Shown here one piece after another: positions 57,282 to 64,000 of a stretch of 64,000 bases of DNA (the stretch's first letter is position 1; each line of letters starts with the position of its first letter). A model generated the notes under the pieces. That model was not told the DNA's origin and made no database searches. It saw only the letters and a program-made list of their open reading frames with translations. Source of the DNA: Bog-113 sp965226755 (GTDB lineage: Bacteria > Acidobacteriota > Terriglobia > Bryobacterales > Bryobacteraceae); assembly GCA_965226755.1 (NCBI GenBank), contig CBDDDT010000003.1, positions 1,302,001 to 1,366,000 on the forward strand, written 5' to 3'. Both the position numbers and the translations under genes were made by a program.

Positions 57282-59060
57282 TTGCGCGAGCGGCCGGCCC
57301 AGATCATCATCCTGGACACAGGTGGCCAGTATTGCCACCTGATCGCCCGCAAGGTTCGGGAACTCGGCGTTTATGCCGAAGTTCGGCCCAGTGAAACCCC
57401 CGCGCCGGCGTTGAATGGCGCGCGCGGCGTCATCATCTCCGGCGGCCCCGCCAGCGTCTACGACACGGATAGTCCTCAGATCGACCCGCTTATTCTTGAC
57501 GGTCGAGTAGCCGTCCTGGGAATCTGCTACGGCCTGCACCTCATGGCGAGTCTGCTGGGCGGGGATGTCCGCAGAGGCGACAAGGGCGAGTACGGACTGG
57601 CGACGCTGGAATTTCAATCCGGCGCTTCCGAGAGCCGCCTGCTATCCGGCCTGCATGATTCCCGCCAGATCTGGATGAGTCACCGCGACGTGGTGGCTGG
57701 CTTGCCGCCCGGATTCGCTCAGACCGGCGCCACCTCGACCTGCGCCTTCGCGGTCATGGAGGAGCCCCGGCGTTCCCTCTACGGAGTCCAGTTCCATCCC
57801 GAAGTTGTCCACACTTTGGAAGGGCGCGAGCTGCTCTCCAACTTCGTTTTCAAAATCTGCCGCTGCGAGCGCGACTGGTCACCGGAACACCAGGCGCCGG
57901 AAATTGAAGAACAGATCCGTCAAATTGTCGGCGAACGCAATGTCTTCTTTTTTGTGAGCGGCGGCGTCGATTCCACCGTCGCTTTCACTCTGTGTCTTCG
58001 TGCTCTGGGGCCGAACCGTGTGCGCGGGGTATATGTGGACACCGGCCTTATGCGGGCCGGGGAAACCGCCGCCGTCACGGAAATGTTCGGGAGCATCGGC
58101 GGCAGCGTCGGCATTGAGCATTGCTCCGACGCCTTCCTGGGGGCTCTGGCCGAGGCCCGCGATCCCGAACTGAAGCGATCCATTATCGGAGAGGCCTTCG
58201 TCGGCGTCCAGGAGCGAATTATCGAGTCTCAACATCTTCTGGATGGGCGCTGGATTCTGGGGCAGGGAACCATCTACCCGGACACGATCGAATCCGGCGG
58301 CACCGCCCGGTCAGCCGTCATCAAGACACATCACAATCGCGTGCCCGGTATCCAGAAGTTGATTCAGGAAGGCCGCATCGTCGAGCCTCTTGCTTCTTTT
58401 TACAAAGACGAGGTCCGCGCGCTTGGTCATCAGCTCGGCCTCGGCCCCGAACACCTCGATCGCCACCCGTTCCCAGGACCCGGTCTGGCGATCCGCTGCC
58501 TGTGCTCCGATGTGGATGCCGATCTTTCGCCCCGCGGCGAAGCATTCCTGATTCCCGTGAAGTCCGTAGGCGTTCAGGGCGATTTTCGAACCTACGCCCC
58601 CGTACTCGCGACTGCCGAATATCCCTCGCGATCCGCGAATCTTCAAACCGCCGCTACCGAGATCGTGAATAGTTCCGAGGAAATCAACCGCGTCATCGCG
58701 CTGGTTGACCAGCGCGCTCCGTTGACCTCCATGCGAGTGCGCATCTCCGCCGTCACGCCCGAAAGAATTGAGCGGCTCCGCCAGGCTGATCTGATTGTCC
58801 GGGAGATGTCGAATGCGAGCGGATTCGATCGAGAGATCTGGCAGTTTCCAGTTGTTTTGATACCTGTCGGCACCGATCGCCTGCCCGACTCTGTCGTACT
58901 GCGTCCGGTCGATTCCACCGATGGGATGACTGCCCAATCCGTCTGTATGGATGAGGATCTCCTCGGAACCATGGCGGACCGCCTGCTTTGCCTGGAAGGC
59001 ATCGCCGCGGTCTTTTACGACCTCACCCACAAACCTCCGGGCACCATCGAGTGGGAGTAG
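57282..59060 (+). CDS. guaA: GMP synthase (glutamine-hydrolysing), long form
   Basis: This 592-residue enzyme of guanine nucleotide synthesis converts XMP to GMP. The glutaminase domain (about 1-195) has VLGICYGLHLMA with the catalytic Cys and YGVQFHPEVVHT with the His. The ATP pyrophosphatase domain has the P-loop FFVSGGVDSTVAFTL. It is longer than the usual ~525 residues because the dimerization region after HPFPGPGLAIRCL is extended to about 190 residues, a variant also seen in some bacteria and eukaryotes. The start is TTG at 57282, as it begins the conserved AQIIILDTGGQY. guaB is not in the window. Confidence 0.96.
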   Translation: MRERPAQIIILDTGGQYCHLIARKVRELGVYAEVRPSETPAPALNGARGVIISGGPASVYDTDSPQIDPLILDGRVAVLGICYGLHLMASLLGGDVRRGDKGEYGLATLEFQSGASESRLLSGLHDSRQIWMSHRDVVAGLPPGFAQTGATSTCAFAVMEEPRRSLYGVQFHPEVVHTLEGRELLSNFVFKICRCERDWSPEHQAPEIEEQIRQIVGERNVFFFVSGGVDSTVAFTLCLRALGPNRVRGVYVDTGLMRAGETAAVTEMFGSIGGSVGIEHCSDAFLGALAEARDPELKRSIIGEAFVGVQERIIESQHLLDGRWILGQGTIYPDTIESGGTARSAVIKTHHNRVPGIQKLIQEGRIVEPLASFYKDEVRALGHQLGLGPEHLDRHPFPGPGLAIRCLCSDVDADLSPRGEAFLIPVKSVGVQGDFRTYAPVLATAEYPSRSANLQTAATEIVNSSEEINRVIALVDQRAPLTSMRVRISAVTPERIERLRQADLIVREMSNASGFDREIWQFPVVLIPVGTDRLPDSVVLRPVDSTDGMTAQSVCMDEDLLGTMADRLLCLEGIAAVFYDLTHKPPGTIEWE

Positions 59061-59063
59061 CGT

Positions 59064-59846
59064 TCAGCCTTGCGTGCCCATTCCCATCACGCTCATTCCC
59101 GAATCGACATAAAGAATGTTCCCGGTCACGCCGCGCGCCAGATCGCTGGCCAAAAAGACGGCCGCGTCCGCCACTTCGTTCGGGTCCGTGTTGCGACGAA
59201 GGGGAGCGTGCTGCTGCACCACCTCCAGAATGGAGCTGAAATCCTTGACGCCGCGAGCTGAAACAGTCTTAATGGGTCCGGCGGAGATCGCGTTCACTCG
59301 AATGTTCCGCGATCCCAAATCGCTCGCCAGATAGCGAGTGGATGCCTCCAGGGAGGCTTTGGCAACGCCCATGACGTTATAGTTCGGCACCACGCGCGTG
59401 GACCCGATGTAGGTAAGCGTCGTGATAGACCCGCCTTCCGTCATCAATGGAGCCAGCGAGTGCGAAACTGCCACCAGTGAGTAGGCGCTGACGTTTTGCG
59501 CCAGCAGAAATCCATCCCGGCTGGTCTGCACGAAGGGATTCCCGAGTTCCTCGTGCTTCGCGAAAGCCAGACTATGCACCACCGAGTGGACCGGCCGGTT
59601 CAATCCGGCCACCGTTGCGGTCAGGCTGGCCAGGTCCTCATCTTTAGTCACATCGCAGGGAAACATCGAAACGACATTCCAGCCTTCGCTGAATGCTTCG
59701 ACCTGCTTTTTCTCCCGATCGCTGAGATAGCTCAGCGCTAAATCCGCTCCCTCGCGGGAAAACGCGTTCGCGATCGCGTACGCTATGCTCCACTTGTTCG
59801 CAACGCCCAGAATGACGGCCAATCGGCCCTTTAACAGTTCGCTCAC
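59064..59846 (-). CDS. fabI: Enoyl-[acyl-carrier-protein] reductase (NADH), FabI type
   Basis: This 260-residue SDR enzyme performs the last step of the fatty-acid elongation cycle. The coenzyme loop is AVILGVANKWSIAYAIANAF, and the catalytic pair is Tyr156 and Lys163 (Y-x6-K in PNYNVMGVAKASLEAS), with the conserved Tyr146 in LTYIGSTR, all diagnostic for FabI. SAGPIKTVSARGVKDF and VDSGMSVMGM close the fold. It is the known triclosan and isoniazid-type target; no resistance claim is made. The start is GTG at 59844-59846, chosen because the longer frame upstream overlaps the start of recG. Confidence 0.96.
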   Translation of the reverse strand: MSELLKGRLAVILGVANKWSIAYAIANAFSREGADLALSYLSDREKKQVEAFSEGWNVVSMFPCDVTKDEDLASLTATVAGLNRPVHSVVHSLAFAKHEELGNPFVQTSRDGFLLAQNVSAYSLVAVSHSLAPLMTEGGSITTLTYIGSTRVVPNYNVMGVAKASLEASTRYLASDLGSRNIRVNAISAGPIKTVSARGVKDFSSILEVVQQHAPLRRNTDPNEVADAAVFLASDLARGVTGNILYVDSGMSVMGMGTQG

Positions 59847-59874
59847 TGGTGCGCATTGTACACTACAGGGGCCG

Positions 59875-61980
59875 TTGCCTCTCGATCCTGGGACAGAACT
59901 CACCTACCTGAAAGGCGTCGGCCCGGCGCGCGCCGCCATGCTCCAAAGTAAAGGGCTGAGGACCGCGGACGACCTGCTCGGCTACGCGCCTTTCCGCTAC
60001 GAAGACCGCAGCAACCTCAAGCCCATCGCGCAACTTGCCCCCGGCGAAATGGCCACCGTCGTCGCCGAAGTCCGGTCGGCGAAGTTGGCCGCGTTCCGAC
60101 GCCGCAACATCGGATTGTTTGAGGCCGAATTCGGCGATTCCTCGGGAGGATTGCTGATCGCCAAATGGTTCCACGGCCAGCACCTCGCAGGGCGAATCGC
60201 GCCGGGACAAAAAATCGCCCTTTTTGGAAAAGTCGAATTCGATAGCTATCGCGGCGACCTCACTATGCTCCATCCCGAGGTCGAAATTCTCTCGGGCGAT
60301 GACGACGAGGCCGACGCGGCGCTCCACGTCGGCCGGATTGTACCGGTTTATGAGGCCGTAAACAAAGTGAACGCGCGCGCTCTCCGCGTCTTAATGCATC
60401 GCCTGCTGCATTCGATGGCCCCGGTGGACGATCACTTTCCGGAATTCCTGAAACATCGCCTGAAGCTGCCCGATCGCTGGACCGCCATCCAAGCCGTGCA
60501 TTTTCCCGAGCCCGGGACGAACCTTCGCATGTTGAACGAGTTTCGGTCCCCGGCGCACCTCCGGCTCATTCTGGAGGAGTTTTTCTGGTTGGAGTGCGGT
60601 TTATGGCTGAAGCGCAAGCAGGCGCAGACCGTCGCCGGAACGGCCTTTGCCCTTACTCCTGGAGTCAGGGAGCAGATCAAGCGCATGTTGCCGTTCAAAC
60701 CCACCGGCGCTCAAAAGAAGGTCCTCAAAGAAATATCGGACGATATGAGCCGGCCTTCCCCGATGAATCGTCTGCTTCAGGGCGATGTGGGAAGCGGTAA
60801 AACCATTGTGGCCGCCGAAGCCTCGGTCATCGCGCTCGAGAATGGCTACCAGGTGGCCGTACTCGCGCCGACGGAGATCCTGGCGACGCAGCATCTGCTC
60901 TCTCTGCGTCCTCTGTTCGCCAAGCTCGGCTATGTAACGGCCGGGCTCATCGGTTCTCTTGCGGCGCGCGAGAAAGCCCAGATCAAGAAGCTCATCGGCG
61001 GCGGCCTCGTTCACGTCGCGGTCGGCACCCACGCCCTGATCGAGAAAGACGTCGAATTCAACAATCTCGGTCTGGTCATCATTGACGAACAGCATCGCTT
61101 CGGAGTCATGCAGCGGCTCGGCTTGCTGCGGAAAGGTCGGCATCCCGACGTGCTCGTAATGACGGCGACTCCTATTCCCCGCACGCTGGCCATGACGCTT
61201 TACGGTGATCTCGATGTCTCTGTAATTGACGAACTTCCCCCGGGCCGCAAGCCCATCGTCACTAAGCAGATCGATCAGGATCAAATCGAACGCGTGTGGA
61301 GTTTCCTGCGCAAACAGGTGGATGCCGGACGCCAGGCCTATGTCGTCTATCCCGTGGTCGAGGAGTCCGAAACATCGGCCGTGAAGGCGGCGCAACACAT
61401 GCACCTGCACCTCAGCGAGACCGTCTTCCCGGATCTGCGGGTCGGCTTGCTGCACGGGCGTCTCGCCACCCTCGAAAAAGAAGAAGCCATGCAGGATTTT
61501 AAGAGCGGACGCACGCAGATTCTGGTTGCGACCACCGTGATCGAGGTGGGCGTGGACGTGCCCAACGCGACCGTCATGGTGGTGGAACAAGCCGAGCGTT
61601 TCGGCCTCGCGCAACTGCATCAACTCCGTGGGCGCGTGGGTCGCGGAGGCGAGCAGTCTTATTGCATTCTCACCACCGGCAAGCTCAACGAGGCTGGCCG
61701 GGAGCGCATCCGCACCATGGTCGATTCCAATGACGGATTTGTGATCGCCGACATGGATCTTAAGCTTCGCGGGCCGGGCGAGTTCTTCGGAACAAAACAA
61801 TCCGGTCTTCCCTCGCTTCGCATCGCCAACATTCTCCGGGATACGGAACTCCTCGAAGTAGCCCGGCGGGAAGCGCAGAGCTTCATCGAGCATCCTCCGT
61901 CACCCGAGGCTCTTCGTGATGCCGTCACCTACCTCCGCGAGCACTGGCAGCGGCAGTACGGGCTGGTGCAGGTCGGCTGA
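59875..61980 (+). CDS. recG: ATP-dependent DNA helicase RecG
   Basis: This 701-residue helicase remodels stalled replication forks. The wedge domain is in the first 250 residues (ELTYLKGVGPARAAMLQSKG at the start). Helicase motifs are LLQGDVGSGKTIVAAEAS (Walker A), VIIDEQHRFGVMQR (DEQH), MTATPIPRTLAMTLYGDLD, and QLHQLRGRVGRGGEQSYCIL. The C-terminal TRG region is near the end (LKLRGPGEFFGTKQSGLPSL). The start is TTG at 59875, with AGGGG upstream; longer frames run into the divergent fabI gene. rsmD follows after 2 bases. Confidence 0.97.
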   Translation: MPLDPGTELTYLKGVGPARAAMLQSKGLRTADDLLGYAPFRYEDRSNLKPIAQLAPGEMATVVAEVRSAKLAAFRRRNIGLFEAEFGDSSGGLLIAKWFHGQHLAGRIAPGQKIALFGKVEFDSYRGDLTMLHPEVEILSGDDDEADAALHVGRIVPVYEAVNKVNARALRVLMHRLLHSMAPVDDHFPEFLKHRLKLPDRWTAIQAVHFPEPGTNLRMLNEFRSPAHLRLILEEFFWLECGLWLKRKQAQTVAGTAFALTPGVREQIKRMLPFKPTGAQKKVLKEISDDMSRPSPMNRLLQGDVGSGKTIVAAEASVIALENGYQVAVLAPTEILATQHLLSLRPLFAKLGYVTAGLIGSLAAREKAQIKKLIGGGLVHVAVGTHALIEKDVEFNNLGLVIIDEQHRFGVMQRLGLLRKGRHPDVLVMTATPIPRTLAMTLYGDLDVSVIDELPPGRKPIVTKQIDQDQIERVWSFLRKQVDAGRQAYVVYPVVEESETSAVKAAQHMHLHLSETVFPDLRVGLLHGRLATLEKEEAMQDFKSGRTQILVATTVIEVGVDVPNATVMVVEQAERFGLAQLHQLRGRVGRGGEQSYCILTTGKLNEAGRERIRTMVDSNDGFVIADMDLKLRGPGEFFGTKQSGLPSLRIANILRDTELLEVARREAQSFIEHPPSPEALRDAVTYLREHWQRQYGLVQVG

Positions 61981-61982
61981 AG

Positions 61983-62516
61983 ATGCGCGTAATCGCCGGT
62001 GAATTCCGCTCCCGCAAGCTGCAAAGCGTCCCCGGACTTGAGGTACGCCCCACGCCGGATCGTCTCCGGGAAACGCTGTTCAATGTGTTGGCGATGGAGC
62101 TTCCGGGCACGGTCTTCCTAGACGCCTACGCCGGCACGGGCGCCGTCGGAATTGAAGCTCTCAGCCGGGGCGCCGCGCGCGCCATCTTCATCGAAAAGAA
62201 CCGGGAAGCGGTCCTTGTGATCAAATCCAACCTGGCCGCGCTCGGTCTGACCCCGCGATCCCGCGTCATCGCCGGCTCGGCGAAAATCCACGTTGGCTCG
62301 CTCGATGCCGGCATTGTCTTCGTCGATCCTCCGTACGATCGGCCTGAGGAGTACAACACGGTACTGGAGATCCTCAGCGCGAAACGGCCGCGCGTCGTCA
62401 TCGCCCAGCACGATCGGCGCCTGGCGCTAAATGAGGAATACGGCCCGTTGAAGCGCGCGAGAGAGATCCGGCAAGGCGACAATCTGCTTAGCTTTTATCG
62501 TTCGGTTCAAGAGTGA
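61983..62516 (+). CDS. rsmD: 16S rRNA m2G966 methyltransferase RsmD
   Basis: This 177-residue enzyme methylates G966 of 16S rRNA. It opens MRVIAGEFRSRKLQSVPG, the RsmD signature, with RPTPDRLRETLFNVLA, DAYAGTGAVGIEALSRGA as the SAM-binding motif, and the catalytic DPPY in FVDPPYDRPEEY. It follows recG closely and its last bases overlap the converging SAM hydroxide adenosyltransferase gene by 29 bases. Confidence 0.96.
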   Translation: MRVIAGEFRSRKLQSVPGLEVRPTPDRLRETLFNVLAMELPGTVFLDAYAGTGAVGIEALSRGAARAIFIEKNREAVLVIKSNLAALGLTPRSRVIAGSAKIHVGSLDAGIVFVDPPYDRPEEYNTVLEILSAKRPRVVIAQHDRRLALNEEYGPLKRAREIRQGDNLLSFYRSVQE

Positions 62517-63246
62517 TCGGATCGCCCACCCGGCATCCGATTCGCGCCGCCGCCGACGCCTCTCGTTCCGATATCTCCAGATATCCCCCGCTGCCCTCAA
62601 TCAGAAAAAGTTCGCCGTTCGCGGCGGCTGCGTAGTTGCAGGCTCGACGCGATACGGTCACAGAGCCCAGGCGAATCGTCCCGGCTCGGAAGTCTTTCGC
62701 GCGCAGGCTGGTCACGATATTTCCAAAACGGTCGATGTGCAGCACCGCGTTTTCGCCCGGGGTTCGGCGAACCCAGTCTTCGACCTCCGGACCAACCTGC
62801 TCAAAGGGGAAGCCGTTCGCCAGCGCCGCGGCCGCGGGCGCAAATACATCGCGTCCGTGGAACGTGCGGCTCACGGGGTGCAGAAGCAGAGCCGGGTTCG
62901 AAATCTCGCGAACTTGCGGCGTGTCGGCGCCGAGAAGCGAAAGCAGCCCGTTATCCGGAAGAACAAAAGTACATTGGCGCGCGCGAGCCGCTAAAGCGCG
63001 CCGGTGGCCTCCCACGCCTGGATCCACAACAGCCACATGCACCGTCCCATCCGGGAACCAGGGCCACGCCTGTGAAAGCAGATACGCCCCTTGAGCGACC
63101 TGAAAAGCCTGCACCTCGTGCGAAATATCAACGATCCGAGCTCCCGGACAGATGCGCAGAATCACGCCCTTCATCACGCCGGCGTAATGATCCAGGTTGC
63201 CGAAATCTGTCAGCAGGCTGATCGTCGGAGTCGAAACCGGGGCCAT
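62488..63246 (-). CDS. SAM hydroxide adenosyltransferase family (DUF62) protein
   Basis: This 252-residue protein of the DUF62 family hydrolyses SAM to adenosine and methionine, and includes relatives of fluorinase and chlorinase. The motifs are TISLLTDFGNLDHYAGVMKGV, DISHEVQAFQVAQGAYLLSQ, VHVAVVDPGVGGHRRALAAR and RTFHGRDVFAPAAAALANG, then the C-terminal beta-barrel ending. The lack of halogenase-specific residues cannot be judged here. The start is ATG 63246, or 63249 one codon earlier; no ribosome binding site is seen. Divergent from the cysteine desulfurase with 21 bases between starts. Confidence 0.93.
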   Translation of the reverse strand: MAPVSTPTISLLTDFGNLDHYAGVMKGVILRICPGARIVDISHEVQAFQVAQGAYLLSQAWPWFPDGTVHVAVVDPGVGGHRRALAARARQCTFVLPDNGLLSLLGADTPQVREISNPALLLHPVSRTFHGRDVFAPAAAALANGFPFEQVGPEVEDWVRRTPGENAVLHIDRFGNIVTSLRAKDFRAGTIRLGSVTVSRRACNYAAAANGELFLIEGSGGYLEISEREASAAARIGCRVGDPITLEPNDKS

Positions 63247-63267
63247 CATTGATAAAATTAAGTTTAC

Positions 63268-64000
63268 GTGCCATCTTACTTCGACCATAACGCCAGCACG
63301 CCGGTCGATCCTCGCGTCCTCGCCGCCCTGAACGAGACCTGCGGCGCCGTCTATGGCAACGCATCCAGCGTCCATCAATTCGGGCAGGCGGCGAAACATC
63401 GGCTCGAGTTGGCCCGCCGAAGCGTCGCCGAGATGCTCGGCGGAACGCCGCGTGAGATCGTTTTCACCAGCGGCGGCACGGAGTCCGACAATCTTGCGCT
63501 CTTCGGGGTTGCGCGCGGCTCTTCACAGTCGCAAAGGCACGTGATCACAACCGCCATCGAACATCCGGCCGTGCTTTCCGCGTGCGATCAGTTGGCCCGC
63601 GAAGGAGTGGCCGTCACCTTTTTGCCGGTGGGCGCTGCGGGCCGCGTGGATCCGGACGATGTTCGCCGTTTTATTCGCCCCGCCACGGTTCTCGTTTCGG
63701 TGATGCACGCCAATAATGAAACGGGTGTGATCCAGCCTTTGCAAGAGATTTCGGCGATCACGCGCGAGTTTGGGATTCCGCTTCACTCCGATGGCGTCCA
63801 GGCGGCTGGCCGCATTCCGGTCAATGTAGCGGAGCTTGGCGTCGATCTGTACTCGGTTTCCGCCCACAAGATGAACGGCGTTAAAGGCGCTGGGGCGCTT
63901 TTCATTCGTGAAAGCACTCGAGTCGCCGCTGTACAGGTCGGCGGGCTGCATGAGCGCGGACGGCGCGCAGGCACGGAGAACGTTCCCGCGTTCGCCGCAT
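63268..64000 (+). CDS. Cysteine desulfurase (NifS/IscS family), partial
   Basis: The gene runs off the window end, so 244 of about 380-400 residues are present. It starts with GTG at 63268 and opens MPSYFDHNASTPVDPRVLAAL, the IscS/NifS beginning. Key residues are His99 (TTAIEHPAVL), the SGGTESDNLAL phosphate-binding loop at 68-78, Asp175 (LHSDGVQAAG) and the PLP lysine Lys201 (SVSAHKMNGVKGAGAL), which together mark a class V aminotransferase that removes sulfur from cysteine for Fe-S or thiolation use. TAAAAT at 63253-63258 may be its -10 box. Confidence 0.95.
   Translation, partial: MPSYFDHNASTPVDPRVLAALNETCGAVYGNASSVHQFGQAAKHRLELARRSVAEMLGGTPREIVFTSGGTESDNLALFGVARGSSQSQRHVITTAIEHPAVLSACDQLAREGVAVTFLPVGAAGRVDPDDVRRFIRPATVLVSVMHANNETGVIQPLQEISAITREFGIPLHSDGVQAAGRIPVNVAELGVDLYSVSAHKMNGVKGAGALFIRESTRVAAVQVGGLHERGRRAGTENVPAFAA

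Noticed and set aside
1..64000. tRNA, rRNA, CRISPR array, transposase, integrase or phage genes
   Set aside because: I looked for cloverleaf T-loops (GGTTCGA with matching arms), direct-repeat arrays and transposase motifs in the gaps and found none.

Overview
The window looks like a piece of a chromosome from an acidobacterium, most likely of the Solibacteres/Bryobacterales type. The GC content is high, genes are packed with many 1-4 base overlaps, and TTG and GTG starts are common. It also has large secreted Ig-like and FG-GAP proteins, one ending in the cysteine-poor C-terminal domain (TIGR03437) that was defined from Candidatus Solibacter. The taxonomic call is inference from gene content. 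I found no tRNA, rRNA, CRISPR array, transposase or phage gene, so nearly all of the window is core chromosome.

Layout. 1-5.6 kb: the tail of a molybdopterin oxidoreductase, a minus-strand group (trpS, polX, Nudix hydrolase, small membrane protein, DUF72), then an RlmD-type RNA methylase. 5.8-11.9 kb: a minus-strand operon rimO-yacG-pgpA-(TIG/NHL propeller)-cinA followed by an M28 peptidase. yacG is a 55-codon gene that is easily missed. 12-15.4 kb: a secreted two-domain protein, then folK, ruvB and ruvA. 15.4-23.5 kb, plus strand: rsmE, two metallophosphoesterases, a NitT/TauT-type ABC transporter with a fused double permease, and a 13-repeat FG-GAP protein. 23.5-29.4 kb: a 951-residue hybrid histidine kinase next to uvrC, a small TPR protein, and a compact pair made of a truncated HU-like protein and an HU-like/TIR fusion protein. 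29.5-37.4 kb: a double thioredoxin-fold protein, metY, rnhA, dus, an M50 protease, homoserine dehydrogenase, a LolA-like protein and a DUF1624 membrane protein. 37.5-43 kb, minus strand: a two-component system with secreted proteins and an SGNH hydrolase. 43.1-46.5 kb: class II photolyase, TIGR01777 SDR, CbiX-like protein and FAD reductase. 46.5-51 kb: dnaK-dnaJ-hspR heat-shock operon. 51-55 kb: two large secreted proteins. 55.7-64 kb: S41 protease, guaA, fabI, recG, rsmD, a SAM hydroxide adenosyltransferase family gene and a cysteine desulfurase cut by the window end.

How the genes work together. Much of the window is information processing and genome maintenance: uvrC, photolyase, ruvAB, recG, polX, rnhA, and the RNA modifiers rlmD-like, rsmE, rsmD, rimO and dus. 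The heat-shock operon carries its own probable repressor, and the dnaK promoter overlaps a perfect inverted repeat that is a good candidate operator. The most unusual locus is the HU/TIR pair at 28.7-29.4 kb. Both proteins share the same short HU-like fold signature, and the second fuses it to a TIR_2 domain that keeps the candidate catalytic glutamate. It may be a small DNA- or nucleoid-sensing NADase module.
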